Shown here: one piece after another, positions 1-9,926 of the stretch
Position numbering within the stretch: the first letter of the stretch is position 1
How the letters are laid out: the number at the start of each line of letters is the position of its first letter
Assembly (NCBI GenBank): GCA_024364735.1
Contig: JAGFNQ010005383.1
Span: 248,001-312,000 of the forward strand
DNA length: 64,000 nt
Source of the DNA: Boesenbergia rotunda
Lineage: Eukaryota; Streptophyta; Magnoliopsida; Zingiberales; Zingiberaceae
Direction: 5' to 3'
Translations under genes and position numbers: made by a program
Notes under the pieces: generated by a model
Database searches by the model: none
Seen by the model: only the letters and a program-made list of their open reading frames with translations
Told to the model about the DNA's origin: nothing

Positions 1-1606
1 TGCATGTTTTATGATAGATACCATGATCTTGTATGATAGGTGATATGTGCCATGTATGTAATGCATGCTTACCTGAGGTACCGTGATCATGCATGCTTTA
101 TGAACTAGGATGATGGTTATACGTTAGGGCATAATTATGTATGTATGTCATGTCTTATGAATGAAAATGATGAATGAAGATATCTTATGAATGAAAATGA
201 TGAATGAAGATAAAGTTCATGCCTTCGAGGCATAATGATGATATGGAATGAAAACGATGAATGAAGATAAGGTTCATGCCTTCAAGGCATAATGATGATG
301 TTAAGCATTAAGAATGAATGATGATGCCATGTATGTTTTATGAATGAAGAAGCATGTGAAATTATTTTACTTTATGAATGGGCTTGTACTGGACTTAGTA
401 AAGTCCACGGTTCTGGACTACCGATGAAGCTGTCCACGGTTCTGGACTACCAATGAAGCTGTCCACGGTTCGAGACTACCGATGAAACTGTCCTTACCCT
501 AGTAGGTCGAGATTAGCTACCTCGTATTTACTTAGGGATGCGCGCACATGATGTATGTATGTGGTACAAGCCAGGGCCCATGATGTTATGATTAAGTTTA
601 AGTATTTATAAGTATGATTTTCAAATAAGCATCCTTATGTATATGCATTTGACTCATGCATCCATTCATGTTATGCATTTATATTAAGAATATGCTCAAG
701 ATATATGCTAAGAATATGCTTATGATATGCTCATGATTTATATTAAGAATATGCTCAAGATTTATACTAAGAATATGCTTATGATATGCTCATCATTTAT
801 GTTAAGAATATGCTCATGATTTATGCCAAGAATATGCTTATGATATGCTCATGATTTATGCTAGGAATATGCTTATGATTTATGCTAAGAGTATGCTTAT
901 AAATTGTGTTAAGAATATGCTTATGGTTAGGTTAAGAACCATGCCATGTTAAATGTCTTTTATGCTTACGTTTCATGTTATGAACCATAACCTATTAAAT
1001 GTTTCATATGATTACGTTTTATGTGACGTATGGTTTTAGTGAATAGGAAAGGGTCTTACTATGCCTGTGTGCTTATAGTCTTATTTTCCTTATACCGCAG
1101 ATCAAGCAAGAGGGTATTAAGGGAAGCAGCAGGAGGGGCAAAAGCGTGTGTGTGGCAGTGACATGGCAAAGGATTCTTCTATTTATACTTGTTGCATGTC
1201 TTGTGTTTTGAAACGCCTCCTTAGGTTCTATGCTATACTTATGATAGTTATGCCTAAAGAATAACTTACTACTTATGATGCTTATGGATAAGTTACTTGC
1301 TACATATGATGCTTATGGATAAGTTACTTGCTACTTATGATGCTTATGGATAAGTTATGAAATGTTTATATCATGATGCTATGAATGCTGTTAATATGCT
1401 ATGTTACAATGTCACCATGTTCATGAATGATAGTTAAGGCATATATACATGATTCAAGTATTAGTTGCATGGTTAAACGCATGTGTAATAAGTTTAAAGA
1501 AAAAAAATTATTCCGTTGCATTAAGATGTTCATATGCCCCTATGTATGTTAGCGTAACGCCGCCTCTCGCCACACCGTAAGGTGTGGGAAAAAGGCGGGC
1601 ATTACA
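1..1606 (+). repeat. Gypsy-1 5' LTR (3' part; start lies outside the window)
   Basis: Positions 1-962 match 31268-32229 almost base for base with no net offset change, so both are copies of one LTR. The copy ends in ATTACA at 1606, directly before a tRNA-Met-type primer site, which makes it the 5' LTR. It contains short hairpin units near 219-233 and 276-290, repeats of about 29 bp around GTCCACGGTTCTGGAC (405-490), and AT-rich repeats of about 36 bp (roughly 680-930, unit with AAGAATATGCTTATGAT). The last 50 bp contain a GC-rich inverted repeat (GCCGCC with GGCGGGC). There is no gene. Joining both copies gives a full LTR of about 3.2 kb. Confidence 0.9.
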
Positions 1607-1609
1607 GGT

Positions 1610-1622
1610 TGGTATCAGAGCC
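1610..1622 (+). other. Gypsy-1 primer binding site
   Basis: TGGTATCAGAGCC lies 4 bp after the LTR end. It matches the 3' end complement of initiator tRNA-Met used by many plant Gypsy and Copia elements to prime minus-strand DNA. It fixes the element orientation as plus. Confidence 0.9.
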
Positions 1623-1917
1623 GTTTGCCATCTCACTACACACACATCAAGCCTCCTTCCTGCAGCTTCCAAGTAAGTACCTCTATGCATGCCTTATTTT
1701 CTTTTATGATTCTAGAATATGCAAGTATGGATGATACCTTATGATTCTAGAGTATGCAAGTATGAATGATACCTTATGATAGAAAGTACTTTTAGGATAT
1801 GTAAATATGAACGATACCTTACCTTATTTTATGAAATCGATTACCTTAGAATTGGATATGCGGGTAGGACTAACAATAACTTATATTAGTCATACTTGTC
1901 TTTTTATGAAGAAAAGC
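1623..1917 (+). other. Gypsy-1 leader between PBS and gag start
   Basis: Untranslated leader. It holds two tandem copies of a unit of about 35 bp (roughly 1704-1773) centred on ATTCTAGARTATGCAAGTATG. An AAGTAAGT splice-donor-like site lies near 1671. No protein is supported here. Confidence 0.6.
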
Positions 1918-3205
1918 ATGGCTAGAAGACAGAGTAACATACTTAATGAGACAACTCCATCACCTGATCTAAGGTCTGGTTATCATCAAGTTAGAGTAAA
2001 ACAGGATGATATCCCGAAGACGGCTTTCCGAACACGGTATGGGCATTTTGAATTCGTTGTTATGCCCTTCGGCGTGACAAATGCTCCTGCTATGTTTATG
2101 GACCTTATGAATCGGGTATTCTCGTCTTGCCTCGACAAATTTGTGATCGTCTTCATTGACGATATCCTTAATTATTCGAGAACCCAAGAAGAGCACGTCG
2201 AGCATCTGAAGATAGTATTACAGATTCTTCGGGAAAAGCAACTGTACACAAAGTTCTCCAAATGTGAGTTATGGCTCGACCAAGTAGGCTTTTTGGGCCA
2301 TATTATTTCCAAAGACGGGGTTATGATAGACCCAACAAAGATTGAAGCTGTGAATAACTGGAGCCGGCCAAAGAACACCAGCGAAATCAGAAGTTTTCTT
2401 GGGCTGGCGGGCTATTTTCGAAAATTTGTGGAGGACTTCGCGAGAATTGCAGCCCCTCTAACGTCCCTCACCTAGAAAGATAAAAAGTACGAATGGACGG
2501 AAAACTAGGAAAGGAGTTTCTTGGAGCTAAAAAGGAGACTTACAATGCTCCAATTCTTACCCTTCCAGAAAGTAACCAAAGCTTCGACATGTATAGCAAC
2601 GCCTCCAAACTAGGACTCGGAGTTGTACTTATGCAGAGGGGTAAAGTCATTGCCTATACCTCTAGGCAACTCAAAGAACATGAACAGAACTATCCCACTC
2701 ACGATTTAGAACTGACCGCTGTGGTCTTCGCTCTCAAGATATGGAGGCATTATCTGGTTAGAGCGCAGTGTAGGATTTATACAGACCACCAGAGTCTGCG
2801 ATATTTCTTCACTCAGAAAGACCTAAATATGAGACAACGCCGATGGCTCGAGTTGGTGAAGGACTACGACTGCGAGATCTTCTACCATCCAGGGAAGACA
2901 AACAAAGTGGTCGATGCCGGAAGTCCAGTGCCACCTTGATGTCCTTATCTATATTACCCCGGCCACTCGGAAGAGAAATTATGAATTATGGAGTCGAGAT
3001 CATTTCCAGATGGCTTTCTACCATGACAATATCGCCGACACTATTCGATGACATACTGGAAAAACAAAATAGTGACCCGAGTCTCCAAAAAATCAAGCAG
3101 GAGATTCTAGAAGGAAAGGGCGACGGTTTTCGTATCGCCGACGGGGGAGTAACATACTTTAGGGATCGTCTATGTATCCCTAATGATCGGGAGCTGCGGA
3201 GAGAA
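1918..3205 (+). pseudogene. pol: Gypsy-1 gag N-terminus fused to RT and RNase H (broken)
   Basis: A gag-like start (MARRQSN, 1918) runs for about 15 codons and then continues in frame into reverse transcriptase at DLRSGYHQV (about 1963). Most of gag, all of protease and the RT fingers are missing, so an internal deletion has fused them. RT keeps MPFGVTNAPA and the catalytic FIDDIL (about 2150-2168). Decay follows: a stop at 2473, a second near 2508 and a frameshift near 2545. RNase H (2560-2935) reads YSNAS where the sister Gypsy-2 has YSDAS, so a catalytic Asp is lost. The C-terminal end is frameshifted near 2915 and cut at 3205 by solo LTR S1. The family is Ty3/Gypsy chromovirus, Tekay/Del-like. 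The gene is dead. Confidence 0.9.
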
Positions 3206-3344
3206 TGTAACGCCCCAAAATTCCCATTTTTAGTTCTTAAAGTCCTTAGAATTATTTAAAAATGGTTTAGAAATATTCTAGATATTTTTAGGAATTTTTT
3301 GAATATTTTTATGAAATTTTCCGAGTCCGTTTAGTATTTTAAAA

Positions 3345-3430
3345 AAAGGAAAAACGTTTAAGGGCAGCAGGGGGTTCGAACCCGCGACCACCAGGAGACC
3401 AGGCGCGCGCGCGACCGGCTGGGCTAGGGT
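3345..3430 (-). other. Antisense tRNA-like Pol III module in S1
   Basis: On the minus strand an A-box-like TAGCCCAGCCGG (3415-3426) is followed 44 nt later by a perfect B box, GGTTCGAACCC (3372-3382), with a pairing T-arm. A run of five T follows at 3350-3354. The A-to-B spacing is that of a real tRNA. The rest of the cloverleaf is poor, so this is tRNA-like or tRNA-derived rather than a functional tRNA gene. The same module recurs in four other LTRs of this window. Confidence 0.65.
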
Positions 3431-3500
3431 ATCAAGCACAACAAAAGGTGGAGAGAAATAAATTTATAAAGTAGTTACGTTTTTTTTTCCATAAAGATAG

Positions 3501-3508
3501 TATAAATA
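3501..3508 (+). promoter_or_regulatory. TATA box of S1 LTR
   Basis: TATAAATA stands about 295 bp into the LTR, upstream of a CT-rich stretch typical of a plant LTR transcription start. It lies about 75 bp downstream of the divergent tRNA-like module. Confidence 0.6.
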
Positions 3509-5266
3509 GATAAGTTAAGAGAGGAATTTTATTTTCTCTCAAAAACCCTCTCGCCCAAACCTCACGTACGCCGCCCCCTCTCTTCCCCTCTCACGCACGC
3601 ACGCCAACACCAAGCCAAGCCTTTCTCTCCTCTTCCAAGGGGGCGCCGGCCAAGAGGGAACCAAGGAGACGGAACGTTTCGTCCGTCTCGACGAGAAGAA
3701 CACATAGGCGCGGACGGTTCATAGAGATTTCAAGCTTCTCCCGAGCCCTAGACGTCAATCTTGGTAGTAAGTCCAAGATATCAAGGTAAGTACTACTCAC
3801 CTGCAGCAAGAGGCGGTTTTTCCGCAAGAATTTCCCTTAAAAGTTTTTAAAAGAGATATTTCCTTTTTGTTTAAGTTTTGCATGTGATCTTAGTTCATTA
3901 TATGCTTGTATAAGTTTGATAAAGCACCCTATGTGAGATTAGGGGCTAAGAAAGTTATGAGAAAAGAAAAGAGAAGATAAAGATAAGAAAAGAAAAGGCC
4001 AAGACCTTAAGAAATCCCCAAAAGTCAAGACTTAGGGATTTTAGCACGCAAGGTGCTCGAGAAAATGCCAAGGCATTTACAGATAAGAAAGAAAAGAAAG
4101 AAAAGCTATTTTATTTTCTAAGGCCAGTACCCGGCGTCCAAGGGCGTCGTTAAAGAAATCCAGGTGTCCAATTCCAAGGTCTTGGCCCTGGTAGACCAAG
4201 GTCTGCTCTATTAGGATTGGTGGCTCGCTACCCCAACCTTTTAGGGAACGCGCATGAGATGGTACTTACGTCTTCAGTGGATCCAAGTGATTATTATTTT
4301 CAAGTATATGCTTTAGCAAAGTTTCTAAAGTTTAAAGAGTTTTCAAAAAGTTCAAGAATAGCTAAAGTTTCAAGTTGAGCCAAGAAAAGTAAATTGAGAT
4401 TTATTAATGCTTGAGTATGCATGTTTTGAGTTATACATGTTCTTAGTTTTCTTTCAAGCATATAAGTATCTCATATGAATTTCATATTGATCAAGAAGCA
4501 TGTTTGCACATTTCGAGATTTTGTGAGCTAGATAGTACTTACTAAGCTTTTTGCTTACTAGTTGCATTTCCTCTTACTGCAGATAAAGGTAAAGGCAAGC
4601 AATTCTGAAGGAAGACGACGAGGCGGTGCTGAGTAAAGTGTGTGTGGTGGCTGATTTTGGAGAGATCCTTGAGACGAGACAATTTAGTTATTTGAATTAC
4701 AATGTTTTAGTTTATTCATATTTCAAGTTCTTGCTTTATGGAGTTTAGCGAACATTTAAGCTTTGGATAGTTTTACATGCTCAATTTCTTAGAGTAAAGA
4801 TTCCATGTCATTTCATTTAGCATACATATCCTTATGATTGCATTGGATGAGTAGAAGTGTGAGTAGTTGGAAATATTGATACTTTGTTAGAGAAATAGAT
4901 GCATGTGCCAAGATAGTATTAATTTCTCTTTGAATCAAGTTTTTATTACTTAAATATGTTTAGAAAAGTTGCATTCACATTTCATAATGATTTAGCAAGG
5001 TTATAGAACATGTATTTGGTGTTATGAGTGCATAGGAGTCAAGATTGGTACAAACTCTAATGTTAAAGTTCATATAAACTTGAATAGCTTATTTTCTTCC
5101 GCAAAAGTCCTAATTTCAAGTTTATGGATTCGTTTTGATTGGCTAAATTGATTAGAAAACTGGCATAGAATATAGAAATGGTGTCATGATTCTATATGGC
5201 TCGAAAGTATAGGTTTGGTGGAGTTTTGAAGCAAGTGCCGAAACCTGAAAATTCAGATTTCAGGCT

Positions 5267-5301
5267 TATCAGTCGACTGATACAGTATCAGTCGACTGAT
5301 A
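5267..5301. repeat. Two perfect 16-bp palindromes
   Basis: TATCAGTCGACTGATA occurs twice (5267-5282 and 5286-5301), separated by CAG, near the 3' end of S1. Each is self-complementary over all 16 bases. Confidence 0.9.
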
Positions 5302-5531
5302 CCCGAAAGCTGAGTTGGGCGAGGCAGGTTTCAATAAGTATCATCTTACGAGTTTTTGAGAAAAAAAAGTGTGACATGGTATCATGCATGACTACTTAAA
5401 TTAGAATATCATTCTTAGATGAATTTAAAAGAAAAAAAAAGGACTTCCGCATTTTAGTCGTGCGTTAGAGTAGAGAAGTAGACAGAAGTAACGATCTGTC
5501 TAAGGCAAAGAAGGCGGGTCGCTACAGAGAA

Positions 5532-6060
5532 ATATTAACAGAAGCTCACGGAACCCCTTATTCGATGCATCCGGGATCCACCAAGATGTATCAAGACCTG
5601 AAGGAGAAATTATAGTGGTCCGGTATGAAGAGAGATGTGGCTCAGCATGTTAGCACTTGCCTGACCTGCCAACGAGTGAAAGAAGAACACTAGCGACCCG
5701 GAGGAGTTCTGCAACCACTTCCAATTCTAGAATGGAAATGGGAAGATATCTCTATAGATTTCATTTCAGGACTTCCCAAGACTACAAACGGATATGATGC
5801 AATATGGGTAATTGTGGACAGGTTGACGAAGTCTGCTCACTTCCTAGCAATCAAGATGACTTATTCGATTGAGCAACTAGCTCAATTATATGTTAAGGAG
5901 ATAATCAGACTTTATGGAGTTCCCAAGACCATCATCTCAGATAGGGATAGTCGATTTACTTCACATTTTTTGGAGTGTGTTCAGAAGTCTCTCGGCACTA
6001 AACTACGATTCAACACCGCCTTTCACCCTCAGACCAACGGGTAAACCGAACGAGTGAATC
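5532..6060 (+). pseudogene. pol: Gypsy-1 integrase, N-terminal and core part (broken)
   Basis: This continues Gypsy-1 pol after S1. The zinc-binding HHCC part is readable (HGTPYSMH then CLTC) but has TAG stops in KL*WSG and EEH*RPG. The catalytic core follows: first Asp in DFISGLP, second in ISDRD, and the Glu in TERVN. A stop replaces the Gln just before TERVN at about 6042. The reading is cut after GTGAATC at 6060 by Copia-D and resumes at 28871 with the same GAATC. Confidence 0.9.
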
Positions 6061-6171
6061 TGTTGGTGCAGAATGCACCCAAGTCAAACCTGTGTTTTGA
6101 TAATGGCAACAGAGGTCAAAAGTTAAGTCTTACTTGTTTTCTAACAAGTTACTCTAGTGTGCAGGAAAAGT

Positions 6172-6466
6172 CCTAGCGAAGGACTGCTAGGCACTGGCGA
6201 AGAAATGCCAGGGTAAAAAGTCCTAGCGAAGACTGCTAGGCACTGCGAAGGAATGCCAGGGTAAAAAGCCCTAGCGAAGGACTGCTAGGCACTGGCGAAG
6301 GAATGCCAGAGTCAAAAGCCCTAGCGAAGGACTGCTTGGCGCCAGGCGAAGGACAGCCTGGACTGAAGCCCTAGCGAAGGAATGCTAGGCACCGAGCGAA
6401 GGGCCGCTCAGCATCCAAGACCTGACAAAGGACCGTCAGGCAAAAGTCCAACCAAAGGAATGGTTA
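6172..6466 (+). repeat. Array of short covarying hairpins (Copia-D 5' LTR)
   Basis: About ten small hairpins stand in series. Examples are CCTAGCGAAGGACTGCTAGG (6172-6191), a CTGGC/GCCAG stem (6194-6211), then CCAGGC/GCCTGG, CCTGAC/GTCAGG and CCAACC/GGTT stems. Loops are nearly constant (GAAGGA or AAAGGA) while stems change in a paired way. Spacers include GTAAAAAG and GTCAAAAG. Confidence 0.85.
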
Positions 6467-7032
6467 GCATCAGGTAAATTCTCCCGAGAGGAGTAGGTGA
6501 GGACACGTTCCCCGTCGAGGGAACAGTAGGCGTCGGTTCGACCTAGGGCTCCATTTTGGAGGCCCAAAGTCATAACCAAGACAGCTAAGGCTGTATAATA
6601 TAATACTTTATTGTTTTATTGTGTTTTGAACTAACCCTGGATGCAGGACCGAAGGAACGTGTGTCTGCAGCTCAGAAAGCCTCAAAGGAATGAGGCTACA
6701 GCTGACCAGGGCGCCCGGAGTGTCCCGGGCGCCCCCAAGGCAAACACAAAACACAAGACAGCAAGATAGGGCTTCGACAGTTCAACTCCCGGGCGCCCCC
6801 GTGCTCCTGAGCGCCCCCGCTGCTCCCAAGCGCCCCCAGCGCTCCGGGCGCCCCCATGCGCAAGCGTCGAAGATCAACCCAGCGAAGCCGAGAGATAAGA
6901 TTTGACCCGGTCAATCCGGGCGCCCCGGTCAAAGCGGATCCCGAAGATAAAGGGATTAGACGCTGACCGAGATTGAACCGGATCGAAGGACACGTGGGGG
7001 GCGCCCCCGACGTCCCGGGCACCCCCAGGCCC

Positions 7033-7040
7033 TATATAAA
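7033..7040 (+). promoter_or_regulatory. TATA box inside a palindrome (Copia-D 5' LTR)
   Basis: TATATAAA lies between complementary arms GGCCCT and AGGGCC (7028-7045). The same arrangement is in the 3' LTR and in Copia-B. It is the likely Pol II start for the element RNA. Confidence 0.75.
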
Positions 7041-7446
7041 GGGCCCTCGACCAAGGCTTCAGAGCATCAATTCTCTCGACGCTTCTACGCTCTTCGGCTC
7101 ACACGCTGCGCCCCGGAATCCTTCCAACTCGAGTCGACAACGTCCCGCTGCTCCGAAAAAGTTGAACCACCTCAGACATCGATAAAAGAGCTATTTAAAA
7201 GTTTACTGTACTTAATTCTGTAATCCTTTGTAAACTATTTTGCGCCTAATATAGAATTGCCCAAAGTAAACGGTCAACGACTGTGGGCCTTGGAGTAGGA
7301 GTAGACCCAGACTCCGAACCAAGTAAAAACGACTGCGTCTCTGTGGTGTTTTTCTTTTTATTTCCGCTGTGCACTTGCTCTTAATTTTTCGAAAAACGAA
7401 TACCGATATTCACCCCCCCCCCTCTATCGGTTCTATCGATCCAACA

Positions 7447-7525
7447 AGTGGTATCAAGGAAGATGTTAGAAAAGGACAAGCAAATTCTTGTTGGCTCTGA
7501 AAGCAAGGAAGATGTTAGAAAAGGG
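7447..7525 (+). other. Chimeric junction: Copia-D primer site into Gypsy-2 pol
   Basis: AGTGGTATCA right after the LTR is the start of a Copia primer site, but the expected GAGC is missing. From 7482 the frame already reads Gypsy pol (LLALKARKMLEKG). AGGAAGATGTTAGAAAAGG occurs twice (about 7457 and 7506), a duplication of about 48 bp at the join. The rest of the Copia-D interior and the Gypsy-2 5' LTR, gag and protease are absent. Confidence 0.75.
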
Positions 7526-9926
7526 ATGCTCTGGATTTCTAGCTCATGTGGTTGATACCAATCCTACAGAGGGCCTGAAGCTAGGAGATGTCAAAGTCGT
7601 ATGCAATTACCCAGAGGTATTTCCCGATGACTTACCAGGGTTAGCACCTGAATGAGATATAGAATTTGCAATTGAGTTGGTTCCTGGTACTAACCCCATT
7701 TCTAAGGCACCGTACCGTATGGCGCCGACGGAATTAAAGGAATTACAAGGACAGTTACAAGAGCTGCTTGACAAGGGACTCATCCGCCCTAGTCATTTCC
7801 CCTGGGAAGCTCCCGTACTGTTCGTGAAAAAGAAGGATGGGTCGATGCGAATGTGTATCGACTATCGGGCGTTGAACAACGTGACTATCAAGAACAGGTA
7901 CCCTCTACCCAGGATAGATGACCTGTTCGATCAACTGAAGGGAGCCACGGTTTTCTCTAAGATTGACCTGAGATCTGGTTATCACCAAGTCAGGGTGAAA
8001 AAGGAGGATATACCGAAGACGGCTTTCCGAACCAGATACGGACATTATGAGTTCGTGGTTATGCCATTTGGAGTTACCAATGCGCCAGCTATGTTTATGG
8101 ATTTAATGAATCGGGTATTCTCGGCATTCCTCGACAGATTTATGATCGTCTTTATCGACGATATCCTTATATATTCGAGAACTCCCGAAGAACATGCTGA
8201 GCACCTGAGTATAGTGCTACAGATTCTTCAGAAGGAACAACTGTATGCTAAATTTTCCAAATGCGAGTTCTGGCTCGATCAAGTATCATTCTTGGGATAT
8301 GTTATCTCCAAGGAAGGAGTAATGGTGGACCCAATTAAAATTGAAGCTGTGAGTAACTAGACCAGACCCAAGAATGCCAGCGAAATCAGAAGTTTCCTCG
8401 GGCTAGCAGGCTATTACAGAAAATTCGTAGAGAACTTCTCTCGGATTGCAGCCCCTATGATAGCTCTTACTAAGAAAGATAAGAAATATGTATGGACCGA
8501 TGAATGTGAGAAGAGTTTTACTGAATTGAAAAGGAGGCTGACTAGCACTCCAATATTGACTCTTCCAGAGAGCGATATAAGTTTCAATATGTACAGCGAC
8601 GCGTCCAAACTTGGACTCGGAGCTGTGCTTATGCAAAATGGGAAGGTAATTGCCTATGCCTCTAGGCAGCTGAAGGAACATGAAAGAAACTACCCTACCC
8701 ATGACTTAGAATTAGCAGCGGTGGTCTTTGCACTGAAAATATGGAGGCACTATCTATATGGAACTCAGTGTAAAGTTTATACAGATCACCGGAGTCTGAG
8801 ATATTTCTTCACCCAGAAAGATCTGAATATGAGACAGCGCAGATAGCTCGAATTGGTCAAGGATTATGATTGTGAGATCCTGTACCATTCGGGAAAAGCC
8901 AACAAGGTAGCCGATGCTCTCAGTAGAAAATCATGTGCTGCTTTGATGTCTTTATCAGCTTTGTCACAACCCTTAGGGGAAGAAATTATGAATTACGGGA
9001 TTGAAATCATATCAGGACAGTTGTCCACCCTGATGATTGCGCCGACATTATTCGACGATATTCTGGAAAAATAGAATCATGATCCGAGTCTTCAGAGAAT
9101 CAAGCAAGAGGTTCTCGAAGGCAAGGACGATGGATTTCGGATTTTGGACAGCGGAGTCTTATATCTTCGGGATCGATTATGTGTTCCCGACGACTCCGAC
9201 TTATGGACAAAAATCCTCAAGGAAGCTCACGGAACACCTTATGCGATGCATCCTAGGTCTACCAAGATGTATCAAGATCTGAAGAGTAAGTTTTGGTGGT
9301 CCGGTATGAAACGAGATGTAGCCCACTATATCAGTATGTGTTTGACCTGCCAGAAGGTCAAAGCAGAACACCAGAGGCCTGGAGGAGTTCTGCAACCTCT
9401 GCCGATTCCCGAATGGAAATGGGAAGACATCTCCATGGATTTCATCTCTGGGCTGCCTAGAACGACGAATGGATATGATGGTATATGGGTTATTGTGGAC
9501 AGACTCACCAAGTCTGCCCATTTTCTGGCTATTAGGATGACCTACTCAGTGGAGAAGCTGGCTCAACTGTACGTCAAGGAAATTATCCGACTGCACGGGG
9601 TTCCCAAGACCATTATCTCTGATAGGGATGGTCGATTTACTTCAGATTTTTGGGGACACGTACAGAAGGTTCTCGGCACGAAGCTGAAATTCAGTACTGC
9701 CTTTCACCCCCAGACTGACGGGCAGACTGAAAGAGTAAACCAGATATTAGAGGACATGTTACGAGCTTGTGCCTTGGACTTCAAGGGAAGCTGGTGTCGA
9801 TACCTTAGCCTGGCAGAGTTTGCTTATAACAACAGTTATCAGGCTACTATTGGGATGGCACCGTATGAAGCACTATACGGAAGGAAATGCAGATCTCCTA
9901 TATGCTGGCTTGAGAGTGGTGAAAAG
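7482..9926 (+). pseudogene. pol: Gypsy-2 pol: RT, RNase H, integrase (truncated start, four stops)
   Basis: One reading frame covers the block. The pre-RT segment GCSGFLAHVVDTNP runs to about 7600. RT (7677-8360) has MPFGVTNAPA and the catalytic FIDDIL. RNase H (about 8560-8940) has an intact YSDAS. Integrase (9220-9926) has an HHCC zinc motif and the core residues in DFISGLP, SDRD and TERVN. In-frame stops lie at 7653, 8358, 8844 and 9072; comparison with Gypsy-1 or the family shows Arg, Trp, Trp and Gln there originally, all single transitions. Solo LTR S2 interrupts it after 9926. It is Tekay/Del-like and otherwise better preserved than Gypsy-1. Not functional as it stands. Confidence 0.92.

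Larger units (their letters stand above)
3206..5526 (+). mobile_element. Solo LTR S1 (Tekay-like Gypsy) inserted in Gypsy-1
   Basis: This 2321-bp block begins TGTAACGCCCC and ends CGCTACA. It is flanked by the exact 5-bp duplication GAGAA (3201-3205 and 5527-5531), and Gypsy-1 integrase resumes right after it. No PBS, PPT or pol is present, so it is a solo LTR left by LTR-LTR recombination. It contains an antisense tRNA-like module, a TATA box (3501), a splice-donor-like CAAGGTAAGT (about 3782) with an acceptor-like CTTACTGCAG (about 4580), and two perfect 16-bp palindromes (5267-5301). The open frames inside are not genes. Confidence 0.93.
6061..7446 (+). repeat. Copia-D 5' LTR
   Basis: 1386 bp, TGTTGG to CCAACA. 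In order it contains a hairpin array (6172-6466), a GC-rich region of GGGCGCCC palindromes (about 6707-7025), a TATA box, and a T-rich U5 with a run of C before CTCTATCGG. Small indels distinguish it from the 3' copy. Open frames here are artefacts of GC-rich repeats. Confidence 0.93.

Noticed and set aside
6690..7185. Pro/Ala/Arg-rich frames in Copia-D (and 28024-28386, 59428-59649) as proteins
   Set aside because: They come from GC-rich GGGCGCCC palindromes in LTRs and exist on both strands.
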